In this document: in pieces, positions 25,577-34,860 of the stretch
Layout: each line of letters begins with the position of its first letter
Position numbering within the stretch: position 1 is the stretch's first letter
Source of the DNA: Methanosalsum natronophilum
GTDB taxonomy: Archaea; Halobacteriota; Methanosarcinia; Methanosarcinales; Methanosarcinaceae
DNA length: 64,000 nt
Assembly (NCBI RefSeq): GCF_024808815.1
Contig: NZ_JANUCS010000001.1
Location: forward strand, 124,001-188,000
Reading direction: 5' to 3'
Program-made: the position numbers and the translations under genes
Notes under the pieces: generated by a model
Told to the model about the DNA's origin: nothing
Databases searched by the model: none
What the model saw: only the letters and a program-made list of their open reading frames with translations

Positions 25577-27565
25577 CTAGCCAACAATCTCTGATCCACC
25601 TGGAGGTAACATCTTCGCAATCTTGTCTGGAGATGCAATTCCCCTAATAAAAGATGTATCTGAACCAGAGTCTATCCATAATCTGTAGATTTTTTTTGCT
25701 ATATCGTTTTGGTTAAACTTTCCAGGACTTAATTTGACTATATTTGTACCGTGGTTATTTATTGCTGTGATTGGACCTCCTATAACCCGTGGTACCTTTT
25801 TATCGATACCTATTGCAGCATTAATTGGGACATTTTTATAATAGCTCCTAGTACCCCTAATGATAAATGAACCTTTTTTCACGTATTCACCTGATTCTGG
25901 TGTCTTTGAAACCTGTTCAGGCTTAACCAAGTAACAATCACCTTCAAAATAACCTAACTTCCACAGATTGGAATAAGATACAACAAACTCTGCAGCTTCA
26001 TAAATTGTCTTTTCAGGGACATCACTCCCCTCCGTTTTTATAATGACTACTGGAGCACCAGGTGCCTGTGTATGTAAAAAGAAGTCCCTTTTTTCCATAT
26101 ATTTCTTCACTATTTCTTCGTTAGTATCAGCATCTCTACCGCCTATTATTAAAAAACCGTCTGAAGATATAAACCATCTAAAGCGCTCATACCAAGCCTC
26201 TTTACGCTTTATTCTTTTTTTGGTAGGTACATTTTTTTCTTTTTTCTTCATTGCTTTTTTAGTATCCTCTATAGCTTTAAGTGCTCCATCCTTTTTCCGA
26301 GTTACTTTTTTAGCATGTTTGTAATATTTTTCAGCATTTTGAGGAATAGAACGATTAATATCAAGTTCTATATTAGTACCATCTAAATCAAGAGTTATGA
26401 TTCCTTTACTAGGATTAATATTAGTTATCCTGTTAGCAGCTTTAATTTTATTCTTCGACTCTTTGATGGTTCTTTTTATCTCATCCCAAGAATATCCATT
26501 CTCTCTTGCTGAATATAGAACGTTCATAATTTCTTCAATGATTTGGTAGTTAGAATAGATTTTCTCAGCCGCTTGAATATATTTATCTGTTTGTTCTTCA
26601 AACTTCTTAATTGCATCCTGTTGTTGTTTTAACCTTCGTTCAAACAGTCCCAGCTTTTCTTTTTTTACAGTATCAGTACTACCATTAATAACTGTCAACG
26701 CTGATTTGCCAAAGAATTCGTCCAATGCAAGATTAAAAGACTCAAAATATTTCTTCTCAAAGTCCTTAAAATATAAAAGCTCAAAAGGAGTTACATCAAT
26801 AGGTTTTACGTCATTATTTTCATTCTTTAAAACTATATTAGGTTTAAGTAATCCTTCATTTAACGGAGATAATACAGACATCAATGAGCTGTGTACTTGT
26901 TCTACTTCTTCTTCTGAAATTTCTGTTGCTACACGAGATTTGTCGATGTTAGCTACTAAACATACCTCTTCTGCTAAAATACCCCCTAAATTCATTTTTG
27001 TAGCAACTGTACGTACAACATCACTGTTTGATGTAATGAACAGTTCTTTCAAGGTCGATATTGTTACATTTAAAGGGTTTGCTTTAGATTGGGGATACTC
27101 GTAGATTTCACCACTACGTATCTTTCTTCCTTTAAAAGTAACAGGTTTCATTGGGAGTATTATTTTTCGCTTTTCATCAAGTAGAACAATATTTCCCTTA
27201 GCAAATAGTTCAATAACCAAAACCGTTTTTACTCCACCACGTACTATATTCAGTTCAATAATCCTATCAAAGTCATGTTGATTGATACCTACAATTTTTC
27301 CACCCATTAGATGTTTTCGCAGCAACATGGGAAATGATTGAGCTACTTTTGGATTTGATGGTAAATACTTACTGATATGTGCTCTTTTTCCGGCCTCTAG
27401 CATCAGATTATCGCGGCCAACTTCTGGAATGAAAATGCTAATTCGTATTGAATCTGGTGTTGGCTGATATATTTTCCCAACCTTAGCTTCTAACAAGCTT
27501 TTAGGTCCATGGTTCCACTCAAATACTATAGCAGAGACATCAACACTAGACATTTCATTTTTCAT
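25577..27565 (-). CDS. rqcH: RqcH/NEMF-type NFACT family ribosome quality control protein
   Basis: This 662-residue protein has an NFACT-N domain (about 1-200), a long coiled-coil middle with a basic KKKEKNVPTKKRIKRKEAW region (about 300-480), and an NFACT-R (DUF814) domain (KEAWYERFRWFISSDGFLIIGGRDA). RqcH/NEMF proteins bind 50S subunits blocked by peptidyl-tRNA and recruit tRNA to add C-terminal alanine tails. It is upstream of pelota in one unit. Older databases call the family fibronectin-binding protein A, which is misleading for an archaeon. Confidence 0.92.
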   Translation of the reverse strand: MKNEMSSVDVSAIVFEWNHGPKSLLEAKVGKIYQPTPDSIRISIFIPEVGRDNLMLEAGKRAHISKYLPSNPKVAQSFPMLLRKHLMGGKIVGINQHDFDRIIELNIVRGGVKTVLVIELFAKGNIVLLDEKRKIILPMKPVTFKGRKIRSGEIYEYPQSKANPLNVTISTLKELFITSNSDVVRTVATKMNLGGILAEEVCLVANIDKSRVATEISEEEVEQVHSSLMSVLSPLNEGLLKPNIVLKNENNDVKPIDVTPFELLYFKDFEKKYFESFNLALDEFFGKSALTVINGSTDTVKKEKLGLFERRLKQQQDAIKKFEEQTDKYIQAAEKIYSNYQIIEEIMNVLYSARENGYSWDEIKRTIKESKNKIKAANRITNINPSKGIITLDLDGTNIELDINRSIPQNAEKYYKHAKKVTRKKDGALKAIEDTKKAMKKKEKNVPTKKRIKRKEAWYERFRWFISSDGFLIIGGRDADTNEEIVKKYMEKRDFFLHTQAPGAPVVIIKTEGSDVPEKTIYEAAEFVVSYSNLWKLGYFEGDCYLVKPEQVSKTPESGEYVKKGSFIIRGTRSYYKNVPINAAIGIDKKVPRVIGGPITAINNHGTNIVKLSPGKFNQNDIAKKIYRLWIDSGSDTSFIRGIASPDKIAKMLPPGGSEIVG

Positions 27566-27726
27566 AGTCTATATAATCGGACAGTAGACTATATTAGGTT
27601 TGTCCATCAATTCCAATAAACCTAACAGAATATCCTGGTAAATACAAATATATAAAGGCTTAAAAAAACAGTACAACATTGATAACTTAGTAAACCATAT
27701 TCTCATTTAACAGGAATCGATAAGGC

Positions 27727-28890
27727 ATGGATAGTAGAACAAGAAGCTATATCAAAAAGAAATTTAAAAGCTATTACAACAACTTTCCGTTGTATTTACC
27801 ACACGATTTCAAAGATAGAGAATGGGGATTCATACTTTTAGATGAGGCTTTCAACGCTTTCATGAGAAGACATAAATCATTTGGGAGTGAAGGAGAACTT
27901 CATGAATATCTTACTAGTATGATTCCGGCTCATTGTTATTACTCAGTAGCTTATTATAAATATCCTTCAGCTGCTAACATGTCAGATAAGGGATGGAGCG
28001 GTTCAGACTTAATCTTCGACCTAGATGCAGACCATCTTCCAAATGCACCAAATAATTATTCTGAAATGTTAGATAATGTAAAAGTAGAAACTTTAAGGTT
28101 ATATGATTTCCTTACCAAAGACTTTGGTTTTTCTGAAGATGATATTCAAATAATATTTTCAGGCGGGCGCGGTTATCATATCCACATCACAGAGGATAAT
28201 ATTAAAGACCTTGATAGTAATCAAAGAAGAGAAGTTATTGACTACCTTAGTGCAAAGGGTTTAAACTTAAGTCATTTGTTTCACCATAAAAGATTTGTAC
28301 CTGAACTGCAAAAAGATGGGGACGATTTGGATCTAAATATAAATAGTGGGTGGAGAAAGCGATTAAACGCCTATATTATCTCATACTTACAAGATAGTCT
28401 TGATAGCAGCAACGCACTTGAAGTTCTAACAAGTCATAAGGGAATAGGGGAAAGAAAAGCATCAATGATAATAGACCTGTGTAAAGATAAAAAAGAGCTT
28501 AATAAAATAAAAGAAGGTAATTTCAATAGCTTGTTTAATATAGATAAAAACTTAATATTGAGTATAGCTGAACAAGGTATTGAAAAGATAAGACTTAACA
28601 TAGATGAGCCCGTGACTGCTGATATTAAACGCTTAATTAGACTTCCTGGGTCATTACATGGAGGTTCTGGTCTGAAAGTAATACCTTTAACTTACTCGCA
28701 GCTGAAAGATTTCAATCCTCTAGTTGATGCAATTGTTTTCAATGAAACACCAACTTTAATAAATATACAGACGGAACAAAAATTTGAATTAAATGGCATG
28801 AAATTTGACCTTGATGTGGGTATCCAAGAAATACCTGAATTTGCTGCTATATATTTAATGTGTAGAGGAGTTGCTGAACATGAATCGTGA
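27727..28890 (+). CDS. priS: DNA primase small (catalytic) subunit PriS
   Basis: This 387-residue archaeal/eukaryotic-type primase subunit makes RNA/DNA primers with PriL. The two catalytic aspartates lie in SDLIFDLDADHL near residue 100. The IFSGGRGYHIHI motif follows near residue 145, and the TADIKRLIRLPGSLHGGSG block near residue 305. It begins with MDSRTRSYIKKKFKSYY. The next gene, encoding a GINS protein, starts inside its 3' end, a pairing widespread in euryarchaea that couples primase to the CMG helicase. Confidence 0.95.
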   Translation: MDSRTRSYIKKKFKSYYNNFPLYLPHDFKDREWGFILLDEAFNAFMRRHKSFGSEGELHEYLTSMIPAHCYYSVAYYKYPSAANMSDKGWSGSDLIFDLDADHLPNAPNNYSEMLDNVKVETLRLYDFLTKDFGFSEDDIQIIFSGGRGYHIHITEDNIKDLDSNQRREVIDYLSAKGLNLSHLFHHKRFVPELQKDGDDLDLNINSGWRKRLNAYIISYLQDSLDSSNALEVLTSHKGIGERKASMIIDLCKDKKELNKIKEGNFNSLFNIDKNLILSIAEQGIEKIRLNIDEPVTADIKRLIRLPGSLHGGSGLKVIPLTYSQLKDFNPLVDAIVFNETPTLINIQTEQKFELNGMKFDLDVGIQEIPEFAAIYLMCRGVAEHES

Positions 28891-29608
28891 CGATCTAAAA
28901 CAAAAGTTTCGAGAAGAAAGAAATGCAGCATTACAACCTCTTCCGTCTGACTTCTACACCAATGCAGCTGCTTATGTGAGAAACTTAGAAGATGAAATCA
29001 AGGATGTAAATAATCCGAGATCAGTTGAAGCTAAAATGCTAGAGGATGAGCTACAGAGTGCAATTGCAGATATTGAAAATATCTTTATCAGAAGAATCAG
29101 AAAAATAACTACTAGAGCAACATCTCATGCCTTTTCAAACACAACAACAGAACATGACCTTGACAAATTACTAAAAGAAGAACAAGATGTCTACAATTCA
29201 ACACTTAAGGCAATAAACAAGGCGCGTACTAAATTATTAGAGCCTATTTTAGATCCAAAAATAAGTGAAAGTCAGTCAATAAATTCGACTGAAATTATAA
29301 AGGAACAAGAAAGCAGCCATGCTCATAGTTCTGCTAAAGAGGCAAACTTAAGTTCAGAAGAAGATATAGCTAAAAAAGAACATATAATTGATAAGGATAA
29401 TACTTCAGAAAAAAAAATTGAAACTGAAATAAGCAAAAGTAATATAAATAAAGAATACGATGTTGTCCGAATACTGAAAGATATACCAGAATTTCTAGCT
29501 ATGGATAACAGAACTTATCAATTAAAAACTGAAGACATAGCAAGCCTACCTTCATTGAATGCAAAAGCATTAATTAAAAGGGGAGCTGCCATATCAATTC
29601 CTAAATAG
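28880..29608 (+). CDS. GINS complex subunit (Gins51-type)
   Basis: This 242-residue protein, from ATG 28880 overlapping the priS 3' end, has a helical GINS A domain in residues 1-130. A charged, poorly conserved linker follows (about 130-190), then a short C-terminal B domain (YDVVRILKDIPEFLAMD to AISIPK). The A-then-B order is the Gins51 arrangement. GINS activates the MCM helicase in the CMG complex. GAGG at 28865-28868 has better spacing to ATG 28880 than to the TTG at 28871. No separate Gins23 gene is seen in the window, so the complex may be a homotetramer. Confidence 0.88.
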   Translation: MNRDDLKQKFREERNAALQPLPSDFYTNAAAYVRNLEDEIKDVNNPRSVEAKMLEDELQSAIADIENIFIRRIRKITTRATSHAFSNTTTEHDLDKLLKEEQDVYNSTLKAINKARTKLLEPILDPKISESQSINSTEIIKEQESSHAHSSAKEANLSSEEDIAKKEHIIDKDNTSEKKIETEISKSNINKEYDVVRILKDIPEFLAMDNRTYQLKTEDIASLPSLNAKALIKRGAAISIPK

Positions 29609-29649
29609 TAACTAACAAATAATCGATAAACAAAAAATAGGTGTATTTA

Positions 29650-30110
<461 letters not shown>

Positions 30111-30131
30111 ATACATATGAAGTGATAATGG

Positions 30132-30935
30132 ATGGAAGACCAAAGCAGATGGCCAGAAGTTGGTGAACTAGTAGTATGTACTGTGAAAAATGTTACCGAC
30201 TTTGGTGCATATACGACCTTAGAAGAATATGAAGACAAAGAAGGTTTCATTCACATATCCGAAATTAAAGCGGGATGGGTAAAGTACGTACGAGATCATG
30301 TAAGAGAAGGGCAAAAAATAGTTTGTAAAGTTTTAAATGTAGACCCTTCAAGACGTCATATTGACATGTCTTTAAAAGACGTAAATGAACACCAAAGACG
30401 AGAAAAAATTCAAGAATGGAAAAATGAACAAAAAGCTACAAAATGGTTACAGTTCGCTGCAGAAGAAACAAAAACTAATGAAAAAGCCATTGTTGACGTC
30501 CAAAATCAGTTCTATGACCAATTTGGTAGTGCATATTCTGCTTTTGAAGAAGCTGCAATTAACGGTTCCAATGCTTTCAAGGACTTAAAAATAGGTGAAG
30601 AATTGCAGGAAAGTATTGTTAAAATTGCAACAGAAAACATAAAATTACCATTTGTTAACATAACTGGATATGTAGACCTAACAAGCTCCTTACCTAATGG
30701 AATTGAAATCATTAAAGATTCCCTTAGAGCAGCATCAGAAGTTGAAGAAGAAGGTGTCAGGCTGGACATAAGCTATACGGGAGCTCCAAGATATAGAATT
30801 AAAGTAATAGCGCCCGATTATAAAATAGCTGAGACTGTTCTAAAGAGAGCATCTAATGCTGCAGTGGATCATATACATGAATTAGGTGGTAAGGGTCAAT
30901 TCCACAGACATATAGATACGGCAGCTAAAGTGTGA
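30132..30935 (+). CDS. Translation initiation factor 2 subunit alpha (aIF2alpha)
   Basis: This 267-residue subunit has an N-terminal S1-type OB domain (GELVVCTVKNVTDFGAYTTL, residues 10-85), a helical middle domain, and a C-terminal alpha-beta domain that binds the gamma subunit. With beta and gamma it delivers Met-tRNAi. Its place between S27e and Nop10 is the standard archaeal order. The Ser51 region phosphorylated in eukaryotes corresponds to the HISEIKAGWVKY loop; regulation there is not implied. Confidence 0.95.
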   Translation: MEDQSRWPEVGELVVCTVKNVTDFGAYTTLEEYEDKEGFIHISEIKAGWVKYVRDHVREGQKIVCKVLNVDPSRRHIDMSLKDVNEHQRREKIQEWKNEQKATKWLQFAAEETKTNEKAIVDVQNQFYDQFGSAYSAFEEAAINGSNAFKDLKIGEELQESIVKIATENIKLPFVNITGYVDLTSSLPNGIEIIKDSLRAASEVEEEGVRLDISYTGAPRYRIKVIAPDYKIAETVLKRASNAAVDHIHELGGKGQFHRHIDTAAKV

Positions 30936-30941
30936 TTATTT

Positions 30942-31106
30942 GTGGGTAATAAGATTCGTAGATGTTTTGAGTGCAAAATATACACCTTAGATAATAATTG
31001 TCCTAAATGTGGTTTAAAAACCAAGAATCCTGGCCCTTCTAAGTTTTCACCAAAAGACCCTTATGGAAAGTATAGAAGAAAGGGGAAGTATAAAGGAGTA
31101 GAATGA
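30942..31106 (+). CDS. nop10: H/ACA ribonucleoprotein component Nop10
   Basis: This is a 54-residue protein read from GTG 30942, just after the aIF2alpha stop in the same frame, and ending at TGA 31104-31106. It has the Nop10 zinc ribbon (RRCFECKIYTL and CPKCGLKT, two CxxC pairs) followed by the basic PGPSKFSPKDPYGKYRR tail. Nop10 binds Cbf5 in H/ACA guide particles that make pseudouridine in rRNA. It overlaps the next gene by four bases. Its length explains why simple ORF callers miss it. Confidence 0.95.
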   Translation: MGNKIRRCFECKIYTLDNNCPKCGLKTKNPGPSKFSPKDPYGKYRRKGKYKGVE

Positions 31107-31864
31107 GGATGTACGAAACTGAAGTTATAAGACTTAAAGAAGATATTGAACTTAAAAATCCAATTTTAATAGTTGGTCTTCCTGGGGTTGGTCATGTAGG
31201 TAAATTAGTGGCAGAACATCTTATAGAAGAACTTGAATCTGAAAAGATAATTGAAATATATTCTCCACATTTTCCTCCACAAGTTATCGTAAATGATGAT
31301 AATACCATTCGTCTAGTAAATAATGAGATTCATTTATGTAAACTAGAAGATAGGGACATTTTAATACTTGTAGGTGACCACCAAAGTTCGAGCACTGATG
31401 GACATTATGAACTTTGTGGGATATATTTAGATATAGCCGAAAGTATGCAAGTGAATCAGATATATACGTTGGGAGGATTTCCAACAGGGCAGCTTAACTA
31501 CAAAGACGAGGTTATATGTGCGGTAAACAACTCCTCAATGGTAGATGAACTGAAAGAGTCAGGTGTGGTTTTCAAGAAGGGTGAACCCGGTGGAGGGATT
31601 GTCGGCGCTTCCGGTTTGATATTGGGATTAAGTCATTTTAGAAATATTGATGCTGCGTGCCTAATGGGAAAAACTTCTGGATATATAGTAGATCCTAAAA
31701 GTTCACAATCATTACTTAAGATTCTGAGTGCACTTTTCAATTTTGAAGTCGATTTAGGACCTCTTGAAGAGAGAGCAAAAGAGATGGAAAAAATTGTTGC
31801 CAAGCTAATGGAAAAAGAGCAACAAAAGGTAATGCAAGAGGATGATTTAACATATATTGGATAA
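31103..31864 (+). CDS. PAC2 family protein (proteasome assembly chaperone-like, COG2047)
   Basis: This 253-residue protein has the PAC2 pattern NPILIVGLPGVGHVGKLVAEHLIEEL near the start, GGFPTGQL near residue 130, and GGGIVGASGLILGL near residue 170. A charged C-terminal helix (LEERAKEMEKIVAKLMEKE) follows. PAC2 proteins are relatives of eukaryotic proteasome assembly chaperones; the archaeal role is uncertain. It is the usual last gene after nop10 in this archaeal super-operon, and its ATG overlaps the nop10 stop. Confidence 0.88.
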   Translation: MRMYETEVIRLKEDIELKNPILIVGLPGVGHVGKLVAEHLIEELESEKIIEIYSPHFPPQVIVNDDNTIRLVNNEIHLCKLEDRDILILVGDHQSSSTDGHYELCGIYLDIAESMQVNQIYTLGGFPTGQLNYKDEVICAVNNSSMVDELKESGVVFKKGEPGGGIVGASGLILGLSHFRNIDAACLMGKTSGYIVDPKSSQSLLKILSALFNFEVDLGPLEERAKEMEKIVAKLMEKEQQKVMQEDDLTYIG

Positions 31865-31871
31865 TGATCTA

Positions 31872-33092
31872 ATGATTATTAATGCAGATCTCCATATTCA
31901 TTCAAAATACTCCATGGCAACCTCCAAAAAAATGGACTTAACTACAATTGGAGAAGAAGCTGCAAAAAAAGGTATAAATTTAGTTGGTACAGGTGACTGT
32001 ACTCACCCATTTTGGTTAAAAGAAATCAAAGAACATTCAACCGATGATTCTACTATCAAAATAGGTGATACTAGTTTTGTACTAACTACTGAAATCGAAG
32101 ATATTAATCGTGTACATCATCTCCTGTTAATACCAACTATATCAAAAGCTGAAGAACTTATAGAAACTATTAGTAAATATGGGAACCTTGAAGCTGATGG
32201 TAGACCTACTGTAAAGTTAGATGGTTGCGAAATTGCAGAGATTGCAAAAAACATTGAAGCTTTAATTGGACCATCACATGCATTTACTCCATGGACTGCA
32301 ATTTATGCAGCACACGATTCACTCATGAGTTGTTATAAGGATATGACCAGTTATATCTCTTTCTTAGAGCTTGGTTTAAGTGCTGACACCAATTATGCTG
32401 ATCAAATCAAGGAATTGCATGACTTAACATACCTAACAAACTCTGATGCACATTCACCATGGACTAATAAATTAGCCCGTGAATTCACTTCTTTCAATGT
32501 CCCTGAAGAATCTTTTGATGGAGTTAAATCAGCAATACTTAGAAAAAGAGGATATGGTGCAAAGTTGAATGTTGGTTTTTATCCGGAAGAAGGAAAATAT
32601 AACCAAACTGCATGTACACGCTGTTTTAAACAATATAATCTAAGTTCGGCAAAGTCACATGGATGGAGATGTCCTGAAGATAATGGGCTGATTAAAAAAG
32701 GGGTATCTGATAGAATAAGCGAGTTAGCTGACCTAGATTTAACCTCACATCCTGAACATAGACCAGAATATATGCATCTTATACCTTTATCGGAAATAAT
32801 AATGATGGGATTACAACATTCAAGTATCAGTACTAAGGGTGTTACAAATGCATGGAACAAATTGATCAATAAATTTGGGAGTGAAGTGAACATTCTTATA
32901 AATGCTGATATAGAGGAATTAAACATAGTAGATCAAAAAATAGTTAATGCAATTGAATCTTTTAGGAAACGTGAACTTATAATACATCCAGGTGGCGGTG
33001 GAAAGTACGGTTGGCTGGAATTACCTGCACCTTCGGATAAGAAATTTGAAAAGGTTCAAACCAAAGGACAGGCTAATTTATTAGATTATTAA
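31872..33092 (+). CDS. endoQ: Endonuclease Q (PHP-domain DNA repair nuclease)
   Basis: This 406-residue protein has a PHP metal site (NADLHIHSKYSMATS, then VGTGDCTHPFWL, LIGPSHAF and YLTNSDAHSPW). A zinc-finger-like segment follows (CTRCFKQYNL ... GWRCPEDNGLIKKGV), then a helix-hairpin-helix-like C-terminus. That order is typical of archaeal EndoQ, which cuts 5' of deaminated bases such as uracil and hypoxanthine. ATG 31872 is preferred; a TTG at 31857 would overlap the PAC2 gene. Confidence 0.88.
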   Translation: MIINADLHIHSKYSMATSKKMDLTTIGEEAAKKGINLVGTGDCTHPFWLKEIKEHSTDDSTIKIGDTSFVLTTEIEDINRVHHLLLIPTISKAEELIETISKYGNLEADGRPTVKLDGCEIAEIAKNIEALIGPSHAFTPWTAIYAAHDSLMSCYKDMTSYISFLELGLSADTNYADQIKELHDLTYLTNSDAHSPWTNKLAREFTSFNVPEESFDGVKSAILRKRGYGAKLNVGFYPEEGKYNQTACTRCFKQYNLSSAKSHGWRCPEDNGLIKKGVSDRISELADLDLTSHPEHRPEYMHLIPLSEIIMMGLQHSSISTKGVTNAWNKLINKFGSEVNILINADIEELNIVDQKIVNAIESFRKRELIIHPGGGGKYGWLELPAPSDKKFEKVQTKGQANLLDY

Positions 33093-33107
33093 AATAATAT
33101 GCAATGT

Positions 33108-33227
33108 GCCGGGATGGCAGAGCGGACTATTCCAACGGCAAATAAAAATGTCGCGGAGTCTAAACGCGGCAGGCTCGAGACCTGTTTCCCCTTACGGGGT
33201 GCTTGGGTTCGAATCCCAATCCCGGCG
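33108..33227 (+). tRNA. tRNA-Ser(CGA) with a probable D-loop intron
   Basis: The acceptor strands GCCGGGA (33108-33114) and TCCCGGC (33220-33226) pair fully, with discriminator G33227 as in archaeal tRNA-Ser. The anticodon arm is GCAGG-CTCGAGA-CCTGT with anticodon CGA (33176-33178). A long variable arm follows (TCCCC...GGGGT), then the TTGGG-TTCGAAT-CCCAA arm. All of these class II features identify Ser. The gene is 120 bases, about 32 too long; the excess lies in the D loop (see the separate entry). CCA is not encoded. Confidence 0.92.
33131..33162 (+). other. Probable non-canonical intron in the tRNA-Ser D loop
   Basis: GACT (33125-33128) pairs with AGTC (33157-33160), with bulges ATT (33129-33131) and TAAA (33161-33164). 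Outside it GCG (33122-33124) pairs with CGC (33165-33167). Inside, CC/GG and CGGCA (33136-33140)/TGTCG (33149-33153) close an eight-base loop. This is a relaxed bulge-helix-bulge. Cutting after the second base of each bulge removes 32 bases and leaves a D loop ending ACTATAA. Exact borders are uncertain by one or two bases. Confidence 0.65.
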
Positions 33228-33403
33228 TATAAAATTATTCTTTCATGAAATCACACAACCATATAATCCATTTTAATTAAGATTTCTATAAAAATTATTT
33301 TTTAACACCTTCACATTATTCTGCTATAATTTTATGATTTGAGTTGAAAAAATAGTTTCATTTTTAAGGAAAACTAATTTACTTTGAAATCATTACTTAG
33401 TTT

Positions 33404-33913
33404 ATGAGAATTACATTAATCGGAATGGCAGGAGCTGGTAAAAGCACCGTTAGTAAAGTTCTCGCTAAGAAATTAAATTATAAATTAATTGATATCGATA
33501 AAGTGATAGTAAAAGAACGAAATATGAGTTTAAACCAAATTATCAAAGCTTTTGGTGAAGATGGATTTATTAAAATAGAAGAGCAAGCTGTACTAAAATT
33601 AAAAATGCCTGGAAATTGTATCATTTCTACTGGTGGCAGTATAATATACTCAGAAGATGCAATGAACAGATTAAAAAAAGAAACTGTTGTAATCTTTCTT
33701 GATACACCTCTTCAGACAATTATTGAAAGAATTAAAATACCTGAAAATAGAGGACTTGTAGGACTAAATCAAAATAATACAGTATCTGATATTTTCAAGC
33801 AGAGATATGAATTATACAAAAAGCATGCAGATATCATAATAACTACCGATGGTACTGAAAATATATCAGAAATTATAAAAAAAATAAGTGAAAAAATAAA
33901 TCTTACAATTTAA
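33404..33913 (+). CDS. Shikimate kinase-like P-loop kinase
   Basis: This 169-residue protein has Walker A GMAGAGKSTV at residues 7-16, an LIDIDKVI motif (shikimate-binding Asp region), STGGSIIY (the GGG-like motif), and the lid arginine in PENRGLV. It resembles bacterial AroK/AroL rather than the GHMP-type shikimate kinase most archaea use. It could therefore be a second shikimate kinase or a related small-molecule kinase. It stands alone downstream of tRNA-Ser and converges with a small minus-strand ORF. Confidence 0.7.
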   Translation: MRITLIGMAGAGKSTVSKVLAKKLNYKLIDIDKVIVKERNMSLNQIIKAFGEDGFIKIEEQAVLKLKMPGNCIISTGGSIIYSEDAMNRLKKETVVIFLDTPLQTIIERIKIPENRGLVGLNQNNTVSDIFKQRYELYKKHADIIITTDGTENISEIIKKISEKINLTI

Positions 33914-33919
33914 AACAAA

Positions 33920-34063
33920 TTACCTTATCCTTATAAATGCTTGCCCACCTGATGAATAGAAGCCTTCTTGGTTTTTAGTTTCTGTTTTTTCTGCATTATT
34001 TAGGTCAATATCTGTAATCTCTTCATTTTTAAGTGTTTTTTGTTTTTGTACCAACTCTGCCAT
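33920..34063 (-). CDS. Small 47-residue hypothetical protein
   Basis: This short frame begins with ATG 34063, preceded at ten bases by GAGGT on the minus strand. It encodes a polar N-terminal part rich in Lys, Glu, Asn and Thr and a C-terminal segment GFYSSGGQAFIRIR before the stop. I recognise no family. It lies 95 bases downstream of the Yip1-like gene in the same direction and ends six bases from the convergent shikimate kinase-like gene. The start signal and the plausible composition favour a real small gene. Confidence 0.5.
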   Translation of the reverse strand: MAELVQKQKTLKNEEITDIDLNNAEKTETKNQEGFYSSGGQAFIRIR

Positions 34064-34158
34064 TGTAATTTCAAACCTCTTGTACCTTTTATCTGTTAAG
34101 AGACAAATTAATCATCTACAAGCATATATATAAAGATTGTGGGCTTCATTTTTTATCT

Positions 34159-34782
34159 TTACACATAAGTGCTTAACCTAATTGCAATGTAAATAACATA
34201 TATCATCACAGGGATAGCTACAATACAAACAGATTTAAATGTGGATATCATACGAGCATGTTTAACAGCAAAAATCCATATGTAACAGCTCCATATCAAA
34301 AAAATAAGCTCTATAGAAAATAGAACAGTCATTGATATATTGCTAATAAGCTGCTGTTCAACGGCTTCTCTGCTTACAACATGTATCTGAGATATCAAAA
34401 GTGCTGGAACCATAATTATAAGAGTCACCATTGCAACAAGTATCTGAGGTAAGAAACCATAAGATATGAACTCAAGCATTCTTTTAAATGAACCTTTGCT
34501 CTCAGTAACCTTGGTAAGTAAATAAAAAAGAGCACTTATAATAATCCAGATGAAAAGCACTATTATAAATATTAAAACACCAGCTATATATATCCCAAAA
34601 TTGGCTAGTATATAAGATTCGTCAATTGTAACTAGTGATTTAATCCTTTGGAATATAACATAAGTAGTAATTACTTCACCAAAAGCAACTACTAGCATTA
34701 TACCAATAGATAATTTGATATCAATTTTTTCAGAACTTAGTTCAGAAAAGAAAGTATTCGGATCTATGAGCACTTTCAACAT
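34159..34782 (-). CDS. Yip1-type five-helix membrane protein
   Basis: This 207-residue protein has five hydrophobic segments, near residues 24-47, 62-90, 105-130, 148-172 and 180-205. An N-terminal VLIDPNTFFSELSSEKIDIK motif is typical of archaeal and bacterial Yip1/YIPF domain proteins (DPxxFF...). The function of these prokaryotic proteins is unknown. The gene lies 78 bases after the sensor kinase gene in the same direction, but no shared regulation can be shown. Confidence 0.7.
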   Translation of the reverse strand: MLKVLIDPNTFFSELSSEKIDIKLSIGIMLVVAFGEVITTYVIFQRIKSLVTIDESYILANFGIYIAGVLIFIIVLFIWIIISALFYLLTKVTESKGSFKRMLEFISYGFLPQILVAMVTLIIMVPALLISQIHVVSREAVEQQLISNISMTVLFSIELIFLIWSCYIWIFAVKHARMISTFKSVCIVAIPVMIYVIYIAIRLSTYV

Positions 34783-34860
34783 ATAATTTACATAAATTAT
34801 ATATTATTAATATATATTCACGTATTAAAACAGTTATTTAATTAGTATAAATAAATCAAA

